A DNA stretch of 6,920 bases from an uncultured Clostridia bacterium (lineage in GTDB: Bacteria > Bacillota > Clostridia > Saccharofermentanales > Saccharofermentanaceae), in assembly GCA_946545505.1 (NCBI GenBank), contig CAMNNN010000075.1, forward strand, positions 1-6,920. Direction: 5' to 3'. Shown one piece after another: positions 1 to 5,949 of the stretch (its first letter is position 1; each line of letters starts with the position of its first letter). The position numbers and the translations under genes are program-made. Under the pieces are notes generated by a model that had not been told where the DNA came from, did no database searches, and worked only from the letters and a program-made list of their open reading frames with translations.

Positions 1-178
1 GCTCAAAATCTATATCATGGAGCAATCCGATGATACCCCAGTAGTCTGCATCACTTGAATAACCGAGTTCCTGCGCGTACCACTTCATAACAGCTTCAAC
101 AGTAAGTGCGTGCTGTATATGGAAAGGTTCCTTGTTATATTTCTTCAGTACTTCAAAGGCTTCGTCGCGGAATATCAT
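1..178 (-). CDS. HD-domain (HDIG-type) phosphohydrolase, N-terminal part, cut by the left edge
   Basis: Partial gene on the minus strand: 59 complete codons are visible and the reading frame is still open at base 1. The start is the ATG at 178-176, preceded by GGAGT at 190-186 with 7 nt between. The protein begins MIFRDEAFEVLKKYN, followed by QHALTVEAVMKWYA (His23) and GLLHDIDFE (His54-Asp55). A first histidine in a helix followed by an HD doublet after a Gly-Leu-Leu stretch is the metal-binding arrangement of the HD superfamily. The N-terminal pattern matches the small cytoplasmic HD hydrolases common in Clostridia, whose substrate is unknown to me. HD proteins as a class are metal-dependent phosphohydrolases, often acting on nucleotides; no substrate can be read from this fragment. 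The C-terminal half, with the remaining metal ligands, lies outside the window. Confidence 0.85.
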   Translation of the reverse strand, partial: MIFRDEAFEVLKKYNKEPFHIQHALTVEAVMKWYAQELGYSSDADYWGIIGLLHDIDFE

Positions 179-212
179 ATAAATAACTCCAATCAATTAT
201 TTACATAATTCT

Positions 213-242
213 AGTATAAACACCTACCCAGTTAATAGGCAA
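213..242 (-). promoter_or_regulatory. Predicted sigma-A-type promoter of the HD-domain gene
   Basis: Read on the minus strand, TTGCCT (242-237, 4 of 6 against TTGACA) and TATACT (218-213, 5 of 6 against TATAAT) are separated by 18 bp. They lie about 35 bp upstream of the start codon at 178, giving a short leader that contains the GGAGT ribosome binding site. This suggests the HD gene can be transcribed independently of the lipoprotein gene upstream of it. Assigned by eye; the -35 box is weak. Confidence 0.45.
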
Positions 243-290
243 TAAGGTTAAACGGCCAATATATTCCGCATCACCTCCGCAACTTGCGAT

Positions 291-695
291 TCAGCCGGTC
301 GAATTATCCCATTTGCTGATTATGTAATCAGGTCTTACTGCAGAATCATCGATGCTCCAGATCTCATCAGACATGGTGTAGCAGATCAATCCAAGATCAC
401 CTGACTGAACCCACAGATTGTAATTATCGTTCTCCCAGCAGATACCCCAGAAATCACTCTTCCTGCAAGGCTCGAATGTGAACACTTCGGTGTCATCTTC
501 AGAATAGATATTAACAACAATCATCTGATCGTGCTGGGTCATATATGCATAATACTTTCCGTCATAACTTGAAGTCTTCACGATCGTAAAACTGCCATAC
601 TCGGTACCCGGAGCAGTCTCGAAACTTAATGCCGAACAAGAGCACAAGGTAAAGACCATAATTATACATAGTAAGATCGAAAGAATTCTGCGCAT
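291..695 (-). CDS. Small predicted lipoprotein, Trp-rich, function unknown
   Basis: Encodes 134 residues from the ATG at 695. An in-frame ATG at 737 would add 14 residues, but GGGAG sits 8 nt upstream of the 695 start, and the hydrophobic signal sequence begins right there (MRRILSILLCIIMVFTLCSC). The signal has two Arg, a hydrophobic core and a lipobox-like LCSC, so the mature protein is predicted to start at Cys20 and be lipid-anchored on the outer face of the membrane. The remaining ~115 residues are soluble, with beta-type segments (GSFTIVKTSSYDGKYYAYMT, QMIVVNIYSEDDTEVFTFEP), a Trp-rich stretch (SDFWGICWENDNYNLWVQSG) and a C-terminal DYIISKWD. From memory it resembles a family of uncharacterised Clostridia lipoproteins; I know no function. 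Its 3' end is 112 bp upstream of the HD gene on the same strand, with no clear terminator between. Confidence 0.75.
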   Translation of the reverse strand: MRRILSILLCIIMVFTLCSCSALSFETAPGTEYGSFTIVKTSSYDGKYYAYMTQHDQMIVVNIYSEDDTEVFTFEPCRKSDFWGICWENDNYNLWVQSGDLGLICYTMSDEIWSIDDSAVRPDYIISKWDNSTG

Positions 696-763
696 ATCTA
701 CCGCTCCCTCATTCATTCTTGCTTCAACCGGAACCATGCATCGCCAGGTACACTGTTGTAATT

Positions 764-790
764 ATTATACCCCGAAGAAATAAACCTCAA
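764..790 (-). promoter_or_regulatory. Predicted promoter of the lipoprotein gene
   Basis: On the minus strand a perfect TATAAT (769-764) follows TTGAGG (790-785), with a short 15-bp spacer. The start codon at 695 lies about 69 bp downstream of the -10 box. The perfect -10 is the main support; the spacer is shorter than the usual 16-18 bp, so the -35 assignment is uncertain. Confidence 0.45.
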
Positions 791-802
791 AGTCGTTTGA
801 TG

Positions 803-808
803 TATAAT
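803..808 (+). promoter_or_regulatory. Predicted -10 box for the membrane protein / antiporter unit
   Basis: A perfect TATAAT at 803-808 lies 26 bp before the start codon at 834. No good -35 hexamer is found 16-18 bp upstream (that region reads approximately ATAAAC), so the promoter may be weak or need an activator. It lies 34 bp from the opposed -10 box of the lipoprotein gene, making this a tight divergent promoter region. Confidence 0.4.
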
Positions 809-818
809 ACTTTTCGTT

Positions 819-825
819 AAGGAGG
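819..825 (+). promoter_or_regulatory. Ribosome binding site that decides the start of the 834 gene
   Basis: AAGGAGG is a perfect anti-16S match. It is 8 nt from the ATG at 834 but only 2 nt from an in-frame GTG at 828. The ATG is therefore the likely start, and the protein begins MIFDPAEY. Confidence 0.8.
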
Positions 826-833
826 TTGTGAAC

Positions 834-1349
834 ATGATATTTGATCCGGCTGAATATACCAGGTATAAGGGAACCCCTGAGGACATCACCTACAGAGAAG
901 CAACTGAAGAGGAGACTGAGCGATTAAGAAGACTCGAGGACGTAAGATCTAAGTTGTCGGGACCGATATCTGTAATCTTCATCGTCTTCTCATGCGCACT
1001 ATTCGTGTATTTCGCGACTAATGATGAATTCAGTCCGATCTTTATGTATGGAGCGGGGCTGTTTGTTATCCTTTCGGTTATGAATACACTCAAGCAATAC
1101 AAAATTACAAGAAAGAGTATCGCTTACGAGATTGCTGAAGGCATCATGGTCGGCTATAAGGAAATCAACAACCGTCCTTACATGTCCGTTTGGTGCGAGA
1201 AGGATCAGGTATATATACCGTCGCTTCGCTACCTTTCCACATTCCACCGCAATCAGAATATGCCGCTTCTTATAGTAAGAGGTGACCGAGGGGACGGAAA
1301 GAAGCCGAACTACTTCGTAGTAACAGCGGCGAACGATCCTATAATCTGA
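834..1349 (+). CDS. Two-helix membrane protein of unknown function
   Basis: Encodes 171 residues; I do not recognise the family. Residues 1-42 are charged and acidic, with a probable helix rich in Glu and Arg (EATEEETERLRRLEDVRSKL). Two predicted membrane helices follow at about 44-62 (GPISVIFIVFSCALFVYFA) and 67-84 (SPIFMYGAGLFVILSVMN), joined by a very short loop, so both termini should be on the same side, probably cytoplasmic given Lys and Arg after helix 2. Residues 86-171 form a soluble domain, likely beta-rich, with the segments IAEGIMVGYKEINNRPYMSVW, VYIPSLRYLSTF, MPLLIVRGDRG and NYFVVTA. There is no signal peptide and no catalytic motif that I can name. The stop is 33 bp before the antiporter start on the same strand, with no terminator between, so co-transcription and a role alongside the antiporter are plausible but unproven. 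Confidence 0.8.
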   Translation: MIFDPAEYTRYKGTPEDITYREATEEETERLRRLEDVRSKLSGPISVIFIVFSCALFVYFATNDEFSPIFMYGAGLFVILSVMNTLKQYKITRKSIAYEIAEGIMVGYKEINNRPYMSVWCEKDQVYIPSLRYLSTFHRNQNMPLLIVRGDRGDGKKPNYFVVTAANDPII

Positions 1350-1382
1350 CGGACTGATCGGCAAGACAAGGCGGATATACTT

Positions 1383-2636
1383 ATGAGACTGACTACCCTT
1401 TCAGAGAACGAGATCATCATTACATTAATTGCACTCGCGCTTCTTTTGCTGTTCGCATTCGTGTGCGGAAGCCTCATGGAGAAGATCAAGGGGCCGAGAG
1501 TCGTTGGTGAGATCCTGGGAGGTATGATCTTAGGCGGAAGCTGCCTTTTCATTCTTCTTCCCGGACTGTCGGAGAGCATATTCTTCGCTTATCCCGAAGA
1601 GGGCAAGGTCCTTAATCTGTTCTACCAGCTCGGTCTTATCTTCCTGATGTTCCTGTCGGGATACAACACTGATATCAAGATAGATAAATCCAATGCGAAG
1701 ACTATAAGCCTCGTGTTTATCGGTGCGACATTACTGCCGATGGCGGGCAGTATTCCGTTCTTCGGATTATTCAAAGAGCACTTCATCGGCAGCATCAATA
1801 ATGAGGTGTCGTACAGTCTCGTTTTCGCGATCGGCGTGGCGATTACTTCCATCCCGGTCATATCAAAGATCTTCTTCGATATGGGGATAATGAATACCCG
1901 GTTCTCGAATACGGTCCTTACGGTGTCGACATTCCAGGATCTGTGTCTGTGGGTCCTTCTCAATGTAGCGACGAGAATCGCGCAGTCAGGCGAGATAAAG
2001 CTCGGCGAGATGGTCGTCATTGTGCTCGTAACCATCGGCATCTTCGTGGTCATCGCACTGATATCCAAGTTCATTAAGCCCGTTAAGGCCTCGTTGAAAC
2101 CGGTCACGTTCTTTTCGATAAGCTTCATACTGCTGCTGTTCATGTGCGGTTCGCTTTATGTGCTCGGTATCAACATCATGTACTCGGCCTTCGTTGTGGG
2201 TTATGTAGTGAAGGCGGTATTCGGCACAGAAGATGTTATCAAGACGCGCATGCATCACCTCGAAAGCATCGCTTTCTCTCTGTTTATACCTGTCTACTTC
2301 GCGCTCGTCGGCATACAGCTTAATGTCGTGCATGACTTCTCGCTTGTGAGGTTTCTGCTGTTCTTCGCGATTGCCTTCGGACTCGAGTTTGCCGGCACAT
2401 GGCTGCTTCTCATGTTCGCGGACCTTAAGCTCCGTACTAAACTTAATTTCGCCATAACAATGAACGCCAGAGGCGGACCCGGTATCGTGCTCGCGACTGT
2501 CGCATATTCATACGACATCATAAGCCTCGAGTTCTTCACGGTGCTTATACTGACAACGATGCTTTCGTCCATGATCGCGGGCTATTTCCTGAGGCTGCAG
2601 CAGCGCGCGGACGCGAATATATTCAACGAACTTTAA
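1383..2636 (+). CDS. Cation:proton antiporter, CPA2 type (Na+/H+ exchanger domain)
   Basis: Encodes 417 residues, almost entirely membrane-embedded, with about 12-13 hydrophobic segments. Family hallmarks appear in order: KGPRVVGEILGGMILG (36-51), the helix-3 region LGLIFLMFLSGYNTDI, AITSIPVISKIFFDMGI (153-169), the ion-site helix STFQDLCLWVLL with Gln185-Asp186, FIPVYFALVGIQLNV (301-315) and NARGGPGIVLATVA (361-374). The ion-site pair is Gln-Asp, as in KefB/KefC-like members, not the Asp-Asp of NapA/NhaA. It should exchange Na+ or K+ for H+ across the cytoplasmic membrane for pH or ion homeostasis; the ion cannot be read from the sequence. It ends soon after the last helix (LRLQQRADANIFNEL), with no RCK/TrkA regulatory domain. 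The ATG at 1383 has AAGGCGG (1368-1374) 8 nt upstream, an imperfect site. Probably transcribed with the 834 gene. Confidence 0.9.
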   Translation: MRLTTLSENEIIITLIALALLLLFAFVCGSLMEKIKGPRVVGEILGGMILGGSCLFILLPGLSESIFFAYPEEGKVLNLFYQLGLIFLMFLSGYNTDIKIDKSNAKTISLVFIGATLLPMAGSIPFFGLFKEHFIGSINNEVSYSLVFAIGVAITSIPVISKIFFDMGIMNTRFSNTVLTVSTFQDLCLWVLLNVATRIAQSGEIKLGEMVVIVLVTIGIFVVIALISKFIKPVKASLKPVTFFSISFILLLFMCGSLYVLGINIMYSAFVVGYVVKAVFGTEDVIKTRMHHLESIAFSLFIPVYFALVGIQLNVVHDFSLVRFLLFFAIAFGLEFAGTWLLLMFADLKLRTKLNFAITMNARGGPGIVLATVAYSYDIISLEFFTVLILTTMLSSMIAGYFLRLQQRADANIFNEL

Positions 2637-2666
2637 CAAACGGCATGGGTCCGTGGGACGTATCCT

Positions 2667-2675
2667 TGTTATAAT
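2667..2675 (+). promoter_or_regulatory. Predicted extended -10 promoter of the reductase-GH3 unit
   Basis: TGTTATAAT is a TG-N-TATAAT extended -10 with a perfect hexamer at 2670-2675. It lies 38 bp before the start codon at 2714 and after the antiporter stop at 2636. No clear -35 is seen, which extended -10 promoters tolerate. It implies that the reductase and GH3 genes form a transcription unit separate from the antiporter. Confidence 0.5.
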
Positions 2676-2713
2676 GTGAGAGTGGGGCACATCTTAACAA
2701 GGAGGTACTTCAT

Positions 2714-3835
2714 ATGAGTATCGATCTGAACAGCATGCCGAAATTGGGTTTTGGTCTTATGCGCTTGCCGGAGAAGGATGGCGCCATTGACCTTGAGCAC
2801 GTCTGCAGGATGGTGGACAAGTACATGCAGGCGGGCATGAATTACTTCGACACGGCCTATGTTTATCACGGCGGTAAGTCGGAGGTGGCAGCTCGCGAGA
2901 CGGTGGTAAAGAGGTATCCCAGAGAATCGTTTATGCTCGCGACCAAGCTTCCTGCGTGGGAGATCAAACAGGCAAGCGACGTTGACCGCCTGTTTAATGA
3001 GCAGTGCGAGCGCGCGGGTGTCGACTACTTTGATTTCTATCTGCTGCACTCCATCGAGGACGGCAACAACTACGATACATATGTGAAATACGACTGCTTC
3101 AGCTGGGGCGTTCAGAAGAAGGCCGAGGGTAAGATCCGTCACTTCGGATTCTCATTCCACGGAACACCGGAACTTCTCGAGAAGATACTCGATGAGCATC
3201 CCGAGGTAGAGTTCGTTCAGATCCAGTACAACTATCTCGACCGTACGAACCCCGTTGTTCAGTCTCAGGCGCTCTACGACATACTCGAGAAGCGCAATAT
3301 TCCGATCATCATCATGGAGCCGGTAAGAGGCGGTATGCTCGCGAGCATGGCACCCGATATCGAGGCCAAGTTCAAGGCCGCTCGCCCTGATGATTCCGTC
3401 GCTTCCTGGGCGCTTCGATTCGTCGGATCCAAGCCCTGCGTCATGACTATCCTCTCGGGTATGTCGAACGAGGAGCAGATGGACGACAACATCAATACAT
3501 TCAAGAATTTCGAGCCGATGAGCGAAGAAGAATTCCGTCTGATCAATGAGGTCACGGATGAGATCCTTGCCATTCCTCAGATCGGCTGCACATCATGTAA
3601 ATACTGCGTTGACGGCTGCCCGATGAGCATCAGCATCCCTGATATCTTCCGCACCGTAAACACTATAAGACGTTATCCCGATGACTGGAGATCCAAGAAT
3701 TTTTACTCCGGTCTCATCGAAAGGTCCGGCAAGGCTTCAGACTGTATCGCATGCGGTCAGTGTGAGGCTGTCTGCCCTCAGCATCTTCCTATTATCGAGT
3801 TGCTTCAGGAGGCTGCCGGCATACTTGATACATAA
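2714..3835 (+). CDS. Aldo/keto reductase fused to a C-terminal two-cluster 4Fe-4S ferredoxin domain
   Basis: Encodes 373 residues; GGAGG (2701-2705) lies 8 nt before the ATG. Residues 8-265 form an aldo/keto reductase TIM barrel: PKLGFGLMRLP, YFDTAYVYHGG with Asp46 and Tyr51, Lys78 in MLATK, and His112 in YLLHS. These fit the catalytic Asp-Tyr-Lys-His tetrad. EPVRGGML (202-209) is a further family motif. The C-terminal part (about 290-360) holds two ferredoxin-type sites: Cys292-x2-Cys295-x2-Cys298-x3-Cys302-Pro and Cys344-x2-Cys347-x2-Cys350-x3-Cys354-Pro, each able to ligate a 4Fe-4S cluster. This is the iron-sulfur aldo/keto reductase family (COG1453-like) common in anaerobes, usually about 370-390 residues, so this copy is full length. 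It is predicted to be a cytoplasmic oxidoreductase. The physiological substrate is unknown, and a role for the clusters in electron transfer is inferred from the motifs. Confidence 0.93.
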   Translation: MSIDLNSMPKLGFGLMRLPEKDGAIDLEHVCRMVDKYMQAGMNYFDTAYVYHGGKSEVAARETVVKRYPRESFMLATKLPAWEIKQASDVDRLFNEQCERAGVDYFDFYLLHSIEDGNNYDTYVKYDCFSWGVQKKAEGKIRHFGFSFHGTPELLEKILDEHPEVEFVQIQYNYLDRTNPVVQSQALYDILEKRNIPIIIMEPVRGGMLASMAPDIEAKFKAARPDDSVASWALRFVGSKPCVMTILSGMSNEEQMDDNINTFKNFEPMSEEEFRLINEVTDEILAIPQIGCTSCKYCVDGCPMSISIPDIFRTVNTIRRYPDDWRSKNFYSGLIERSGKASDCIACGQCEAVCPQHLPIIELLQEAAGILDT

Positions 3836-3847
3836 GGAGAACTATTA

Positions 3848-5794
3848 ATGCGTAAACTGACATCTGTCCTCTTAAGTGCTGCACTGTTATTCCCAATCGT
3901 GTCCTGCTCGAGGGAGGAGCAGAGTCAGACTGAAACCGCGATGGCTTCTGCAGTGGTTGAGACCGCTGTACCTTCTGAGGCCACGGCCTCTCAGGAGGAA
4001 ATCGTTAATGAGCGCGTCGAGGAGATTCTGTCCGGCATGACGCTCGAGCAGAAGGTTCATCAGATGATGTTCATGTCATTCAGAGTCCCCGAGTTAAGCG
4101 AGACGATGTTAAGCTGTCTCGAAGAGTATAACTTCGGAGGATTCATCATCTTCGGACAGAATGTAGTCGATCTCGAACAAACGATGGATCTTATCTCCGA
4201 AGTTCAGACCGCCAATCAAAACGGTGGCGGTATCCCTATGCTGATCGGTATCGATCAGGAGGGCGGAGGAGTCACGCGATTAAGCTACGGAACAGTCGGT
4301 GTAGGCAATATGGCTCTCGCGGCCACCGGTAATCCGGATGAGGCTTATGCCATGTCTTACGTTCATGGCTCGGAGCTGGAAGTTCTAGGCATCAACACGA
4401 ACTTCGCACCTGTCATGGATATTAATAATAATCCTGCGAATCCGGTTATCGGAATCCGCTCTTTCTCCGATGATCCCGCGGTGGTATCCGAGTATGGCCT
4501 CGAGTTCATTAACGGACTTACCGCGAGCGGAATTATATCAACGCTTAAGCACTTTCCCGGACACGGCAATACGGATGTCGACAGCCACACAGGATTCCCC
4601 TGTATCAACAGCACATACGAGGAGCTTCAGCAGTTCGAACTGATACCTTTCCAGGCCGCTATAGACGCGGGCGTCGACATGATCATGACGGCGCATATTC
4701 AGTATCCTCAGATCGAGACAGGAACTTATACATCGACATCCACGGGTGAAGAAGTTCACATCCCCGCGACGATGAGTCACACTATCCTGACGGATATACT
4801 GCGGGGTGATATGGGCTTCGAAGGAATCGTCGTTACGGATGCTCTCGAGATGGATGCGATATCTGCCAATTTCGCGCCGGAGGATGTTATCTGCATGACG
4901 ATCAACGCGGGCGCGGATATGCTCATGATACCGTTTGCCTACGATGACGAAGGCGTGCAGACAGTTACAGATTGGACTGATATGGCGGTCAGTCTCGTCG
5001 AATCGGGAAGGATAGAAGAATCGAGGATCGATGAAGCCGTAAGACGCATACTGCGTGTGAAGATCAATCACGGCATAATAGATGACACGTATTTCGAGGT
5101 TACACCCGAAGCTGTCAGCAATGCTTCTGCGGTCGTCGGGCAAGTCGGTGCACCTGTGGAGGAGCGCATAGCTTATGAGGCACTGACGCTGCTCCAAAAT
5201 AATAACAACGCGTTTCCTTTGCAGTTGCAGGAAGACGACAGTGTGCTGGTGGTTTTCGCTGACACGTGTGCGAGCAGGATAGGCACGGGAGAGCTCGTAA
5301 GACAGAATCTTATAGAGCAGGGCGTGATAACGGAGGACACGGAGTTTTATGTGATGGCGAATGACGCCGAGAATGCCGAAGAATGCGTCTCGATGGCGTT
5401 GGAGGCAACACATGTCATCCTCGTGTACAGAACTTATAATGCAGCCTGTCTTGACCCGGCTACTGCGGACGGATTCTCGTCGGCTGCTTTTGATCAGATT
5501 ATAGAGGCTCGCCACGAGGCGGGACTTAACGTGATATTCATCTCATGCGGTCTTCCTTACGATGCCGCGCGCTTCCCGGATGCGGACGCGATACTCCTGG
5601 CTTACGGATCGTCTCCCATGTCAGAGGTGGCTTCCGATATTGACGAGCAGACGACGTTCTCGCCAAACCTGCCGTGTGCGCTTTATTCTTGTTTCGGAGT
5701 GGGAGAACCGGGCGGCCGGCTTCCTGTAAATATCCCCGCGCTTGATGAAAATTATCAGTACACTGACGAGGTGTTGTTCAGTTCGGGGAACTAG
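3848..5794 (+). CDS. nagZ: GH3 beta-N-acetylglucosaminidase lipoprotein, NagZ/YbbD type
   Basis: Encodes 648 residues. A lipoprotein signal ends in the lipobox IVSC (Cys20), followed by a Ser/Thr/Glu/Ala-rich linker to about residue 50, so the enzyme should be tethered outside the membrane. The GH3 barrel (about 55-410) carries GIDQEGGGVTR (134-144), IGIRSF (201-206), KHFPGHGNTDVDSH (234-247) with the Asp245/His247 acid-base dyad characteristic of NagZ enzymes, and the nucleophile Asp331 in VVTDALEMDAI. The C-terminal alpha/beta domain (about 430-630) ends in GGRLPVNIP. Length, anchor and two-domain plan match Bacillus subtilis NagZ (YbbD), which removes GlcNAc from cell-wall muropeptides and is larger than the single-domain cytoplasmic NagZ of Proteobacteria. 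The likely role is peptidoglycan turnover; other GlcNAc-terminated glycans are possible. Its SD (AAGGAGA, 3834-3840) overlaps the reductase stop TAA, suggesting translational coupling. The usual partners NamZ and AmiE are not in this window. Confidence 0.92.
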   Translation: MRKLTSVLLSAALLFPIVSCSREEQSQTETAMASAVVETAVPSEATASQEEIVNERVEEILSGMTLEQKVHQMMFMSFRVPELSETMLSCLEEYNFGGFIIFGQNVVDLEQTMDLISEVQTANQNGGGIPMLIGIDQEGGGVTRLSYGTVGVGNMALAATGNPDEAYAMSYVHGSELEVLGINTNFAPVMDINNNPANPVIGIRSFSDDPAVVSEYGLEFINGLTASGIISTLKHFPGHGNTDVDSHTGFPCINSTYEELQQFELIPFQAAIDAGVDMIMTAHIQYPQIETGTYTSTSTGEEVHIPATMSHTILTDILRGDMGFEGIVVTDALEMDAISANFAPEDVICMTINAGADMLMIPFAYDDEGVQTVTDWTDMAVSLVESGRIEESRIDEAVRRILRVKINHGIIDDTYFEVTPEAVSNASAVVGQVGAPVEERIAYEALTLLQNNNNAFPLQLQEDDSVLVVFADTCASRIGTGELVRQNLIEQGVITEDTEFYVMANDAENAEECVSMALEATHVILVYRTYNAACLDPATADGFSSAAFDQIIEARHEAGLNVIFISCGLPYDAARFPDADAILLAYGSSPMSEVASDIDEQTTFSPNLPCALYSCFGVGEPGGRLPVNIPALDENYQYTDEVLFSSGN

Positions 5795-5809
5795 CGTTAA
5801 CGCTCTTTT
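5793..5809 (+). terminator. Possible weak terminator after the GH3 gene
   Basis: A perfect 12-bp palindrome AGCGTTAACGCT (5793-5804), overlapping the TAG stop, is followed by CTTTT. It could fold as a 4-bp stem with a TTAA loop. Flanking GGAA (5787-5790) and TTCC (5808-5811) could pair as a lower stem across a small internal loop. The stem is short and the T-run has only four bases, so termination would be inefficient at best. Confidence 0.3.
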
Positions 5810-5819
5810 CCGGCAATGA

Positions 5820-5833
5820 TTAAGAAATCTTAA
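5820..5833. repeat. Short inverted repeat TTAAG-AAAT-CTTAA
   Basis: Perfect 5-bp arms around a 4-nt centre, 18 bp before the TTGACC promoter element of the flotillin gene. It could be an operator half-site pair or a minor hairpin. It is AT-rich and short enough to arise by chance. Confidence 0.3.
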
Positions 5834-5850
5834 AGTCGGACCCGGGAGTA

Positions 5851-5881
5851 TTGACCGGGGGCGGGAGCATGTTAAGATAAT
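5851..5881 (+). promoter_or_regulatory. Predicted promoter of the flotillin gene
   Basis: TTGACC (5851-5856, 5 of 6 against TTGACA) is followed after 16 bp by TAAGAT (5873-5878), preceded by an extended TG-N (5870-5872). The alternative -10 is GATAAT (5876-5881, 5 of 6) at a 19-bp spacing. The spacer is strikingly G-rich (GGGGGCGGGAG). Either choice puts the transcription start near 5884-5890, giving a leader of about 60 nt. Confidence 0.5.
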
Positions 5882-5885
5882 TTCA

Positions 5886-5904
5886 ATGTTCCTCGCGAGA
5901 ACAT
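5886..5904. repeat. Inverted repeat at the predicted transcription start of the flotillin gene
   Basis: ATGTTC (5886-5891) and GAACAT (5899-5904) are perfect 6-bp arms around CTCGCGA, which itself contains the palindrome TCGCGA. The repeat begins just after the predicted -10 box, a typical place for a repressor operator, and could also form a 5' leader hairpin. No regulator is encoded next to it in this window. Confidence 0.4.
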
Positions 5905-5923
5905 ATGGGATAGGAAAAACAAC

Positions 5924-5942
5924 AAGGAATAAGGAATAGGAG
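5924..5942 (+). promoter_or_regulatory. Purine-rich leader with tandem AAGGAAT repeats and the flotillin ribosome binding site
   Basis: AAGGAAT occurs twice in direct tandem (5924-5930, 5931-5937) and runs straight into AGGAG (5938-5942). AGGAG is 7 nt before the ATG at 5950 and is the likely ribosome binding site. The two upstream copies are additional Shine-Dalgarno-like sequences with no start codon of their own. Confidence 0.55.
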
Positions 5943-5949
5943 AAAGACT

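Noticed and set aside
243..282. Strong SD-like GGAGGTGATG on the minus strand downstream of the lipoprotein stop
   Set aside because: The only reading frame after it is 7 codons long and its ATG is 2 nt from GGAGG. No gene can be supported.
696..737. Earlier ATG start at 737 for the lipoprotein
   Set aside because: It would place 14 polar residues before the signal peptide. The ATG at 695 has a well-spaced GGGAG and starts directly at the signal sequence.
828..833. GTG start at 828 for the membrane protein gene
   Set aside because: It is only 2 nt from AAGGAGG, too close for initiation. The ATG at 834 has ideal spacing.
999..1364. Minus-strand open frames antisense to the 834 gene and the antiporter (for example 999-1364, 1622-2143 and 1986-2333)
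   Set aside because: All overlap plus-strand genes with better starts, membrane segments or family motifs, and their translations show no domain signal.
2641..2660. Small hairpins (GTCC-GTG-GGAC and ACGG/CCGT) after the antiporter as a terminator
   Set aside because: The stems have only 4 bp and no T-run follows; they are more likely chance complementarity next to the downstream promoter.
4538..5515. Long minus-strand open frame (325 codons) antisense to the GH3 gene
   Set aside because: It lies wholly inside the GH3 coding sequence, whose domains and catalytic motifs are intact. The antisense translation is Arg/His/Cys-rich with no recognisable domain and no convincing ribosome binding site, so it is a by-product of codon bias on the sense strand.
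5899..5910. GAACATATGGGA as a LexA/DinR (SOS) box
   Set aside because: The Bacillus-type box needs GAAC-N4-GTTC. The left half and centre match, but the right half is GGGA, so the palindrome is broken.
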